Origin: Platerodrilus igneus
Taxonomy: Eukaryota; Arthropoda; Insecta; Coleoptera; Lycidae
Assembly: GCA_036346225.1 (NCBI GenBank)
Contig: JARFIW010001739.1
Location: 12,193,001 to 12,257,000 of the forward strand
Length of the DNA: 64,000 bases
Reading direction: 5' to 3'
Below the pieces are notes generated by a model. It was given only the letters and a program-made list of their open reading frames with translations, was not told the origin of the DNA and made no database searches. Both the position numbers and the translations under genes were made by a program. How positions within the stretch are numbered: the first letter of the stretch is position 1; each line of letters opens with the position of its first letter. Of the stretch, positions 53,763 through 64,000 are shown in pieces.

Positions 53763-56700
53763 ATTTTGAGGGGAAAGCAATCGAAACACCCATGATGACC
53801 TCTAAATTTGTTCCGCGTGAAAACGGCGTTACGTTAATATTCTATTTGACACTGAAGGGGTGGGGCAATGAACATTGTAACAGTTTTGTAGCTGCATCGA
53901 CTAGCTACAGTGGTGGTAGAAGAAACTCCTAGGAAAAATACAACTGTAGGGATAGCTAAATGACACAAAGAACTACTTTGCACTACTCACTTACCTTGAA
54001 AGAATTTCATTTCTTTTTCTTGTCGCAATTAATAAAGTACTATACCACCGATTGTCTAAGCAAATCTTGTATCCAATTTTTCTCCTACCCAAGATACGTC
54101 CACTTTGCATTTTTCCTCCTACCTCTTCCGTTAGTTAATCAATTATCCCCTTTTCCTAGAAGAAGCTGCTACCACTGAGGCTATTGCGTTGTCTCATAAA
54201 AAACTTCACAAAACAATGACGCTTACCCTATATTACATATGAAATAAATTTAATATTAACACAAGATCAAATAATTCATTCTCACAATTTTCCAGAAGGA
54301 AAATTAAAGAGAATATAATTTCCTACCAAACCCTATGATCGAATTGGCCAGTTGCGTCGTTACATTGCTGGAAAGATCCTACGTTTATATATAATAGGTT
54401 TATATCAAATAGCTTCTCCTTCCACTATTATTAAATGACCACGTGCTGTTCCCTTTACTTCTCACTGACACCATAATTCCGTATATTACATTCAATCAAA
54501 AATGCGGCTAACGCCATAATTCAGTTAAATAATATGCAACATGACACCAATATTACTCAGTTGTTGCTATAATTCAATAACAACATGCAAATTTCAACCA
54601 ATAATTTGCAACTTACACTATCCTGACTGTCCTACGAAAGAAAACCCATAAATGTATAATTTTCGCTGCTGGGTTACTTTACTTATTGGCCAAATTCAAA
54701 TGATGTTTCGTTGAGACTCAATTGTATTCCAACACCCTTTGGTTTTAGGTTGTAACCGTACCTTAATTTTAGGTCAACACCGGTAAAATTTCTCAAAATT
54801 GGCCGTGGTGAAACAATCTTTGCTTGCTGCAAGCTGACGATCACTTTGATACGTTAACTTTTTAAAATAAAGTGATCCTGCATTAATTTTCAACTATCGT
54901 AATTTAGCTCCTTCTAAAAGCGCTAAACTAAACCATTTTTATGTTATTCACAACTTATATAAGCTTAACAAGTTTAATAAATACGTATTAAACCGTCCTA
55001 TAAAATTACCCTAGCGTTTTGTACAATAGGAATACGTGGAATATATCATTCATCGCGTTTATGAATTCTTTTAAATAATACTCTCGTTAAACTACTTCTA
55101 AAGCGTTAGAAGCTCGCCTTATCAATTTCTTGTAACACATTCGTACAGTTGCTTGTCATTTCCAATAGTTTATTCTACGAAACATGTTCGAAACAACTAC
55201 TTTGTACAAATATCAAATATTTTAATAGGTTGGTTATCTGCTTGTTACCTGCGAAATTCTATTTTGTGCTCGGCCGCTTGAGTTTTATAGGTAAAAAATC
55301 GGTCTCCTAATTAAGTCATTTCTGGTATCGCCGTAGTGTGAATCGATAATAATACAAACCTCTATTCGTTTTTGTACATCAGACAGCCGATTATACCTTG
55401 CGTTGTCTTTGGCAGTATGGAAGATTGCATACTCACTTGGATGTTTTAAAATATATTTTCTTTCCCATGCAAACAACCAAACCCAGTGGAATTAATTATC
55501 GTATTGTACCTTCTTCATTGCTTGCGTTCTAAGAATGTTTCGCCGTTGGTGTATAGAATATATTTTGCTTGCGTTTGTTTAATATTTTACACCAATATCG
55601 GTGGGAATGGTTCTTTGTTACTTATCCCCGTTGTTCTCAAAATTGTATAAATACAAGTTGAAGTTTAGAAATGCTCTCTTACTTATTCGACTCTTTTATT
55701 ATGTATCCGATTCCAATTCTGTGCAACGTCCTTTGAACGTTGTTAAGTCACGATTTTAAAATGCGTTTTTGTACGTAGTGTGCTAGTATAGTTAAGTTGG
55801 TGGATAAAGAATCCACCCTGTAGCCAAATGCAACCTGCATTTCCTCATCCTAACATAGTACCAGAGGAAATTTGAAAACATTACGTACAATCTTTGTATT
55901 TGTTTTGCTTGTGTTGTTATTTTGGAAGATAGACACATTCTTGGTTGATTCCGCAATACATTTCAGACCTTACGTTACCAAATGCACGCTCACAATGCAC
56001 GAACGTATATGTAATTATTCTTAAAGCTTGCGTTAGAGCACTTTTTCCTGTTTCCTTTCCTGTGTAAATAAATGTTAACGTCAACAACTTGCTAGTTTAC
56101 TTGATTGCGTTATTCAAAATTTAATGTTAGGTTCTTAAATCTTACGAGGTGCACTTCCCAAAGCAGGTAAACATTATTGTAGATATATGTAGTTAGTGTA
56201 ATTTTTTTCTTGCACATATTTAGATCTAGAACATGTAAGTATTCTTGCATGTATATACATACCTATTATTTAGATAATAAGATTTTATTGTCGATATTTT
56301 CAAATGTTTTGGTTTATACTATAGTATATGTTAATTGACGCTTTGTTTACATCACATTATAACGAAAGAATACGTATCTGTGTGTTTTTGACCGTTGTAT
56401 GTTTCCTTTTGGGACTGTATATTGATAATATAGCTTTTTACTGAGGTTTCAAATTTTTTTCTGTATCACATTCCACACTCTACGACGTTTTTGAGCTATC
56501 CTGAAATCTAATTCTTTTGGTTTTCGATTCTACCATTCTGTCCTTGTTTTGTTGCGGCATTCTTGTATGCACGGAATACCGTAACAACTTATAGATGTCC
56601 CCTAGACCTCCCATAACCTAATTGTCGTTCAGTATATTACTGAATACTGTCTGCTCTTGTTCGTTAGGTGCTTTTATAATTTTTTTCCCTTAGTGTTGGT

Positions 56701-57185
56701 CACCTTAGGTACGTCGACTCTTTGTATTGTCATGTTTTATTCGGGATTGATGCATGCTTGGTATTTTTACACACGCTATGACGCGTCACGTCGCGACATT
56801 GTTCTAATTACTGAATAATATTTTACACCTTGGTTTTAATATCTTCCTCCCACTAACCTTTGTTGAATTGTATCTATGTTTTGTATTGAAGCATTTCAGC
56901 TGTTTCTCAAGAGTTCTAATCTCGACATTTCATGGACTTGCAAGTTTTTATGTTTGTTGTACGTAGTGTCGTGTCGCAACTCTTTCATAAAAGACTATTC
57001 TCAATTCTTACTTTATGGTTTTTATAGTTTATTGTACGAAGTTAGTCCTAACTAATAGCTAAAACTTTGCATTTTCGATACGCGTTCTAATTTATTGTAA
57101 AGAAAATAATTTTGTGGCCTTTGGTTGTATTGCTATTTCCTTATTTATTGCAATAATATGAAATGAATATGTAACATTCCGTTTA
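53763..57185. other. Intergenic DNA, no supported gene
   Basis: AT-rich; short frames only. The first few hundred bases may be the outer errantivirus LTR. Confidence 0.45.
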
Positions 57186-57701
57186 TTTAATATCAAATAA
57201 TCCCCGTGTGGTTAGTGGTTACCCATCGGGCGCGTCCCCATGTGGCGGATAGGGGAGGCCCAGTGTCACCGCACGAGCAATCGTTCACTGCCATGGGGCT
57301 TTGCGAAGTAACAATTCTAGCACTCGTGGTGATCCAGGGCGTTGAGTGGCCTAAAAACCACAACATACGGAAGAGCAAGTATACATCAGTGCGAGTTAAA
57401 CCCCGCACGATGATGGTTAGGCTAATCCCACATCACGGACCAAACCACCAAAAACCCCTACTGCTATTGGGCCGGTAGCGATTTGCACAGGGCAGGCCAC
57501 TTCGTGTTTGTGCAGTACGAGGCGACCCGTGTCGGGTCCTGGTAGTTGAGCCACACCTGGGCGGGATAGTTTCCTAGAGTCTGGCAACACACAATTTTGG
57601 CCTGGATTTCACCAACGGGAGGACGGGACTAACCCATCCCGATCAATCGGCTATCTCGTCGGGACAGACCGCCGACTGGGTGAGCTCTTGGGGGTAGGGG
57701 T

Positions 57702-58990
57702 GTGCAGTCGGTACTGCGGGTGAGTGGCACATTCTACATGTGTGCTACTACGAAATGGTATTTAGGCTCGTACGTAACCTACCCATGGGGGGCTATATCT
57801 TCCTGGTACCCCTGGTGTCAATTTTGGCATCCAAGTTGGACTCCGTGGTGGGTGAGAAGCCGGGAAGATAAACTTTTACTATCTAACATGGATGAAAACG
57901 TAAATGTAGCTAATTTAGAGGGTGTGTTCTCAGACACCTCAATCTATGTTGCAGACTCCACTAGAGCAGCAACTACAATAACAGCAGCCTCAACATAGCA
58001 GGCAGCAACACCAGCCAGATAACTGGCAACAACAGCGTCCATAGAGGAGGAGGATCAGTGGGGCTGAACAGAAAGGAGGAAGGCGCGTCTGGCAGTACAG
58101 ACAGCTTCCACGGATAAGACTGGCCCGTCGGCTAACCAATCAAAGGAGCAGCATCCTCATCGCCAGGCACCTTCAAACCTTCCACTTCCTCCCCAAGGCC
58201 GTCAGAAGCCAAATCGGGTAGGAGCTAGGAAAGGGTGCAATCTGACGACACTCCACCGCAAGCTAAACCCCCGAAAACGGAGTACAAAAGTGACACCGGT
58301 CGCTCTGCCGTTAGCAGCTATGGGGAGACAGCTTCCAAGCATCGCCATGTAGCTGTGATCGACAAGTGCAACCCTTGGGGAAAATAATCAATTCTCAGTC
58401 TGAATTAGTACAAGCTGCTATCGAGAAGGCGTTAAACGAGTATATGTTCTCTCTTCCCAATGACACTACTCCACCAACCTTCAGGAGAACTTTCGGATCT
58501 GGTGCGAGGATGACGACTACCTGAAGTAAATAACAGATGCGGTAGGCAACCTCCCTCAGCTGTGGTAGGCTGCATGTCTAGTGGTCGTCCAAGTGGGGTT
58601 GTTACCCAGACTTGTGAAGGTGGCACTGTGGATTTCAGGACCTCCGAAAGACATGGATGTTGTTCAAAGACGCCTGCGGGCGCAAAACTTTTGGACAGAC
58701 ATATCCAGGTAAAACGTCTTCCACACCGCTACGAGGGACCAGCCTTAAGGGAGGCTGGTCGTTTTTGGCATTGGGGAGAATGTTAGGGACGTTATGGCCT
58801 AAATATCGCAATTTAAAAAATTAAATTGTTGCAGAGACTGTCCAGAAACCGGCAACTATGCAACAACAGCAACTTCCCTTTCTACAGCAACAGCTGGAGA
58901 CGGAGGTAGAAACTCAACCATCGACAGCATCAGGCAGTCAGATGGAGACAATGGACTCTGACCCCCTCCTACTGAAGTGGCTGACTGAAG
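57702..58990 (+). pseudogene. LINE ORF1 (Gag-like) remnant
   Basis: 57702-57998 contains MDENVNVANLEGVFSDTSIY and a Thr/Ala-rich run. Beyond it are Ser/Gln-rich pieces in shifting frames up to about 59000. No zinc knuckle is clearly visible. Assigned by position between leader and endonuclease. Confidence 0.5.
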
Positions 58991-59057
58991 AGTGTAAGAA
59001 AGCGTCGCTGGGTAGTCCAATCAGGGACGTTTAAGGGTAAGTGGCGTACTGGTCCAA

Positions 59058-59730
59058 ATGGCGGGACTAACCATCATACAATTAAACTTGCAACACTGCC
59101 GGGCTGCTGCAGGTACTTTATGCAGGCACCTGAGCACAAATCAGGACATTGCCCTCATCCAGGAACCTTGGGTGGTGAACTCAAAGGTCTCTGGTTTGAG
59201 CAGCCTTCATGGCACTATCTTTACAGGCAATAGCCTATCTAAGCCTAGAGCATGTAATTACATACCTATGCATATTAACGCTCTCTTATTGCCTCAACTA
59301 AGTGGCCTTGACGTCACGACCATCCAGCTTGAATGCAATATCGGAATAAAAACTGATTTAATCTTGGTATCAGCTTACTTCGCAATAGAAATTGACCCCT
59401 TTCCTTGTGAGCTGACGGAACTGTGAAGGGAACAAAAAACATCTCATTATTAGATGTGATTCTAACGCCCACCATACGACCTGGGGCAGCGCTCATATCA
59501 ACCCACAAGGAAGAGCACTGCTTGAATATATTACAAGTAGGAATTTAGAAATCATAAACCGGGGGTGCAAACCGACGTTTGTTACATTCCGTAGTCAGAC
59601 GGTTATCGACCTCATCTTGGCTTCTATTGGTATTTCTAACCACATATGGAACTGGCAGGTGCTGCTTACAGCAACACTTTCAGATCATAGAATGCTTAGC
59701 TTTATAATAAGGGGAACAGCAAATGTTGTT
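59058..59730 (+). pseudogene. LINE APE-type endonuclease
   Basis: 59058-59426 starts MAGLTIIQLNLQHCRAAAGT, has the metal-binding Glu in IALIQEPWVVNS and continues through LILVSAYFA. After a frameshift near 59425 the second half follows: RCDSNAHHTTWGS, then ALLEYI, EIINRGCKPTFVT, IDLIL and the catalytic LSDHRML (about 59680-59695). It would nick the target to prime reverse transcription. The Asp/His residues are present but the reading frame is broken. Confidence 0.85.
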
Positions 59731-60165
59731 TGTAAAGAATACAGGAACCCTACAGCGACCAATAAAGCGGTTTATGTGAACTGTCTGGAATGACGGCTTT
59801 ACACACCGCAATATACAACCAATCTAACAACCATAGAGGAGTTACAAGGAGGCATTGAGTTCCTTTAAACCTCCATTGTAGAGTCCTTTGAGCAGGCATG
59901 CCCGGTTCGAACAGCTTCTACTCGTTCCAACATCCCATGGTGGTGTAGCGAGCTTTAGAAGCTGAAGAAAACTGTGAACCGACTGTTCACTAGGCCAAAT
60001 GGAAGACCTTCTGTAATTCAGTTCAGTCTACCAAAGAAGCGTCTCGAATAAATAGAATCCTGTTTAAGGATCCGCGCCAGCAACCATGTCGTCTCAAATG
60101 TGCAGATGGCTCGTGTACCAACAACGAGAAAGAAACATTATAATTTGAATTAGGGCCGCTATACT

Positions 60166-61331
60166 TGCGGCCACGTCCCCAATGCTCCACCCGCAGGTAC
60201 TACATTGGGTTTAAACGCGAAAAATGGTCGTGCTCCTAATTTATTCTTACTTCATAGTTGATTCACCTTAAATAAAAACTAAATAAAAATCTAACAAACC
60301 TAAAAATCTAACAAACCTAACAAACTCTAACAATCTAACAAACCTAAAAATCTGACAAAAACTGGAACAAAAACAAAACAAAAACTAAAATCAAAGTTGT
60401 AAATAATGGTATCCCTAGCGCTGACTTCTGAGTGTACCCGATCAACAAGCAAAAATGAGAGGGGGAGGGATCCGTAATACCGGATAGCAGACACCGGTTC
60501 TGCTTACCAGTGCGACCTGAAGGGTTGTCTTAAAACTATCCAAATCTAGCTAACTAATTTAAATCCATCCCTAACTTTCCCTATCATTCCCTAACTGATT
60601 TATATTATGATTACAATCTTCGCAATTCTGCTCGTCCTTCCCAAATATATACTGCAACCAAAATGGCGACAGAACGTCAAACAAAACAAATAAGCCACAT
60701 AATACATGCTATATATAAATAAATATAAAGTGTAAATATAAAATATAAATAAATATAATTATGTAAATATATAAATAAATGTTTAATAAGCGTTAAGCAT
60801 ATAGCAGTGCACAAAATAGCGAAAGCATCACCCTATTTATCAGGTGCACTCGCACAAGCATTATGTCGGCTAGCGCCTTTACACACCAAACGTGCTTCTT
60901 AAATTATTTCAAAACTACTAATTAATGTAAATCAATGCTTGTGCGAGTACAGCCGCCACAATTTAAGTCTTACCTCGATAATAAAATTCTCCAGCATCCG
61001 AAGATCTGGTCGTCTGTAACTTACTTCTAAAGGTGGGACGTGGTGCACTGCTAAAGTCCTGGTGGGTATGCACTAAATGTTCTTGGGGGGATCACAATCA
61101 CTATCACTATCACTTCACTTTCAAGTCCTGGGGGGATGCGCGGTTGCGCTCTGTTTTATTATCCTTGTTTACTTTATTGATTTAATTTAATGAGGGTTTA
61201 TGATTTATTTGTTATTGTTTATTTGGTATTATTTATTCCCGATTTTCCGCACATAATTATGAAGATAGGCAGTGATTGTATTAATGCAGTGGGGGTTTCT
61301 CGTGCATATTGGACATTTTGGTATAATTATC
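60166..61331. other. AT-rich spacer with low-complexity repeats
   Basis: Includes an AAACCTAAAAATCTAACA-type repeat (about 60270-60390) and an inverted repeat ACTCGCACAAGCATT / AATGCTTGTGCGAGT (60848-60862 and 60934-60948). No gene. Confidence 0.6.
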
Positions 61332-61479
61332 TTTTTTTTTTTTTTATTATTTAATATCAGGTTTTGGTTATGCTCGTATCCTACTCACGCCAAGTCAATC
61401 TAAAATTTTTCAATCCTCCCACCAACCCCACCGAATTTTTACACGCGGTCGTCATTGATTGTCTAATCTCGCGACCCTT

Positions 61480-61841
61480 CCCGCGAATTCTTTTAAGGCT
61501 GTCCAGAACGCCTTCTGGTTAACCACTTCCCGACTTCCTCTAGGCTCTTTGGCCATGCCAGACCTAGGATAGCTAGTTTGCTATCAGCCAACCTCGATTT
61601 CCCGCCTCAAGCGGGCAGTCGAAGAGCACGTGCTCTGCGCTTTCGCGCCCTCACCGCATTCGCAGCGGTCGCTGTTGGTTAGACCGAACCTTTGTAAATA
61701 CGCCTTCAGGGCGCCGTGCCCTGTTATCAACTGCACCATTTTGTGATCGGGCTTAACCTCGATCTTACCTCTGGCTTCTATGCTCGGTATGAATTTGTGG
61801 GTCAACCTGCCCGTGGCAGCGTTGTTCCACCTCTCTCCCAT
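61480..61841 (-). pseudogene. LINE ORF2 C-terminal region
   Basis: 61584-61841 includes KFIPSIEARGKIEVKPDHKM, QLITGHGALKAYLQRFGL and DRCECGEGAKAQS, the usual HG...CxCG C-terminal signature after RNase H. It is in a different frame from RNase H (frameshift near 61840) and is frameshifted again near 61600. Confidence 0.8.
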
Positions 61842-63090
61842 TGTCGAATTGATTTTCGCGCAGCTTTCTTTTGATTAAAGACCTCGGTATCGACGAATGT
61901 GATATTCGAAAGTCGCCCGTCGCGGCCTCTTTAGCTAATTCGTCACCCCTATCGTTTCCTACGTCACCATTGTGCGACCTGACCCAACAGAACTTTAAAC
62001 GTCGAAACTCTAGCGCCGTACGCGCTATCCTCCAGACGTTCGCTTGGAGATCTGTCGAGGTGTTCATGTTTGTTAAAGCCGTTAGCGCCGATTTACTATC
62101 ACTGATTATATAATACTCGTCTCTGCCCGTATGGTTTATTACGTAATCGATAGCCTCTCGTATGGCTACCAATTCGCACTGGAAGATAGTGCACCAGTTC
62201 GCGAGTTTGGTTTGAAACCGAAACACCTCCCTTTCCTGCTTATACACGACAAATGCCGCGCCTGCTTGCCCATCGTCCATACGTGAACCGTCCATATAAA
62301 TTCTGATACCCATCGCGTCCTCATCACCTTCGACAAACTCGATCCCTCTAATATTAGCCGGGTGCCCTAACTCAGATACAACAATCTTTCTTGCAATTTC
62401 CCTATTACCAAGATTAAGATCTTCGATAATTTCGCGCCCTTTTCCTATATTTATTAATCGTCTATCTCTAATCTCCCTAACGACATATTCGATAGGGAGA
62501 GTCCTACTGATCACCAGGACAGCCTCCGTGGAGGTGGTCCTGCACGCCCTCGCCGCTTTTACCGCGGTTATGCGTTGTACGCTCGTCAATTGACGCATCT
62601 CCCGGACTTTACAACCATCTGCCCATACAGAAGCTGCGTACAGTATTGCCGGCTCAATTGCTCCGGCATAAACCGTCCTCAGCGATTCGCCCCTGAAACC
62701 CCACTTTATTTTAGCCGCCGCCATCATTTTATTTGATATTTCGCCGCCCTTACTTTTTACGTATTGTACGTGCGCTTTCCAATTTAATTTATTGTCGATC
62801 TTGACGCCGAGGTAGGTAATACAATCTTTAAACGGATTTTCTCCTCCTAGCTCTAACCTAGGAGGTCTCTGTCCTGGTTTCGTGCCGAAATAAAGCGCCT
62901 CTGACTTCGCCGTGTTAAATTTTAATTTTACCGCCTGCGACCATTCGTGTAATTTATTAAGCGCCTCGTTCGGTTTTGTGCGCATATCCATTAACAATCT
63001 CGATCTTACAATTAAAAGTGTGTCATCTGCAAACCCAACGATTGAGCATCCTGCGGGCAACTTGACCCTAAAGATGCTCTCATACAACAA
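61765..63090 (-). pseudogene. LINE ORF2: RT second half and RNase H
   Basis: 441-codon frame. CSIVGFADDTLLIV at about 15-28 is the catalytic FADD motif, followed by LKFNTAKSEALYFG and ITYLGVKIDNKLNWKAHV, then the connecting helices. RNase H occupies about 264-395 with Asp in IYMDGSRMDDG, Glu in FQCELVAIREAI, Asp in YIISDSKSAL and the final Asp in WVRSHNGDVGNDRGDELAKE. All four catalytic positions are present. It is separated from the first RT half by a one-base frameshift near 63140, and its last 25 codons (after the frameshift near 61840) are out of frame. Confidence 0.88.
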
Positions 63091-64000
63091 CTTCCAAAAT
63101 GTGGGACCAGAACATGACCCTTGCGGGCATCCCTTTCCACCTCACGCGACAGAATTTCACCCGGAATTTCAACCTGTGCTAATCGCCCCGAGAAATAGCT
63201 CTTGACCAAAGACATCAAGTTTCGCGGACAACCCCTACGATCTAACTCGCAAACGATTAATGGCCACCAGGCAGCATCAAATGCTCCTGAAATGTCCAAA
63301 GCAACAACGACACAGTACTCTTTGGCATCTCTTGCCTGCTTAATTTTCCCGACAACGAACTCTAACGCGTCGATAGTCGACTTGCCCTCCACGAAACCAA
63401 ACTGTCGGTTATTAAAACCGCCGCTGTCTCGCACTAGGTGTTCAACACGCGTAGTCATAACGCGATCTAAAACTTTCCCCAGCACCGGTAGCAAGCTAAT
63501 TGGACGATAGCTGCCCGGATCTGACGCATCCGCCTTTTAGGTTTGGGTATAAATTTCACATTCTGGATTTTCCAGCAACGCGGAAAAACGCCCTTTCTAA
63601 ACAAAGATTAAACAACCCAACAAAGACACACGGGGCTAACAGGCACGCCTGCAGAGCTGCGTCTGAAGTGATTCCATCATGCCCGGTGCCTTCTTAGGGT
63701 TCATCCTCCTAAGAGCCCTGACGACCTCGTGAACTAGGATTGCCTTATCGGCACCTGTTCCTTGCGCCTTTGCAGCTTCCCGACGTATTAAATCGTGCGA
63801 CCCTTCATCGCCCTCGAGATTATCCGATGGGAAAAATTTCTCTAGTAAATATTCCGCTGTGGTTTTAAAACCTTCCGTGTATTCGCCATTTGTTTTCTTT
63901 ATATTACTGAGCGCAATTTTTTGTTGTTTTCCTCTAATTACGCGGTATACGGTTCCCCAGGGTTCTTTCTCTGAGTTTTGCGTGCAGAATTCTTTAAATT
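63012..64000 (-). pseudogene. LINE ORF2: RT first half
   Basis: 63012-63494 contains LPVLGKVLDRVMTTRVEHLV, NNRQFGFVEGKSTIDALEFV and VVALDISGAFDAAWWPLIV with the first catalytic Asp. The next conserved block (GCPQGSCSGPTFWKLLYE) is in the other frame from about 63140 on. Upstream, 63500-64000 gives RT N-terminal sequence in further frames (AILVHEVVRALRRMNPKKAP near 63700-63760). The 5' part lies beyond the window. Confidence 0.85.

Larger units (their letters stand above)
57190..60165 (+). mobile_element. LINE (RNase H-group, LOA/R1/I-like), 3'-truncated
   Basis: A GC-rich leader beginning about 57202 (CCCCGTGTGGTTAGTGGTTA, CATGTGGCGGATAGGGGAGG) is typical of insect LINE 5' regions. It is followed by broken ORF1-like sequence (57890-59040), then an APE endonuclease (59058-59730) and linker (59730-60120) that would precede RT. 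Similarity stops near 60165 and no RT follows, so the 3' part is deleted. Having a 5' end but no 3' end is unusual for LINE copies and implies a later deletion. Confidence 0.75.
61332..64000 (-). mobile_element. LINE with RT and RNase H, runs off window
   Basis: T15 at 61332-61346 is the poly-A tail on the minus strand. Coding sequence from 61400 upward encodes a C-terminal Cys-rich region, RNase H and RT, continuing to the window edge with the RT N-terminus (63500-64000). Only about three frameshifts are seen, so it is a fairly young copy. APE-type RNase H-bearing LINEs of the I/R1/LOA group fit; the exact clade is unresolved. Confidence 0.85.

Overview
This looks like AT-rich, non-coding nuclear DNA from an insect, built almost entirely of nested transposable elements. 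The insect assignment rests on an Env-bearing errantivirus-type retroelement with a tRNA-Ser-type primer site, mariner-type elements ending in CAGGGTG, a GTF2IRD2/ZBED-like hAT, a GIY-YIG Penelope-like element and RNase H-bearing LINEs. The order (beetle or other) cannot be fixed from sequence alone. I see no convincing intact host gene, tRNA or rRNA.

Left part (1-19290): a 1.07 kb mariner relic with TA duplication (1401-2469); a 4.24 kb non-coding hAT with GGCCCG-rich ends and a perfect 8-bp duplication (2546-6787); a 6.46 kb hAT (7064-13525) whose transposase gene is split by a Penelope-like element (about 9197-12440). Around and inside that Penelope-like element are hammerhead ribozyme motifs, one of them canonical (9033-9077). 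Next come a 1.27 kb element with a 6-bp duplication, AG...CT ends and minisatellite-bearing terminal repeats, resembling a miniature Polinton (14395-15666), and a heavily broken plus-strand Ty3/gypsy Pol (about 16620-18780).

Middle part (19291-39256): a minus-strand gypsy element with two nearly identical LTRs, keeping a 479-codon RNase H-tail/integrase frame plus a 45-47 bp minisatellite and a dense stem-loop cluster; a nearly intact mariner with 430-bp inverted repeats and one stop codon (26700-28898); a degraded minus-strand block of compact virus-like genes (about 30985-35410) carrying internal duplications; and two adjacent giant palindromes (35526-39222) formed by CAGGGTG-type ends nested inside one another at their dyad centres.

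Right part (39257-64000): AT-rich DNA; a 10 kb minus-strand errantivirus with gag, protease, RT, RNase H, integrase and env remnants (43503 to at least 53762), interrupted inside RT by a 3.28 kb DNA element with a perfect 8-bp duplication that carries a 160-bp satellite in both orientations; a 5'-intact, 3'-truncated plus-strand LINE with an APE endonuclease (about 57190-60160); and the 3' half of a minus-strand LINE (RT plus RNase H, poly-A end at 61332) running off the window.

Most protein genes here are broken by stops or frameshifts. Two places next to inverted-repeat axes show base losses at homopolymers, which suggests local assembly or consensus error rather than evolution.
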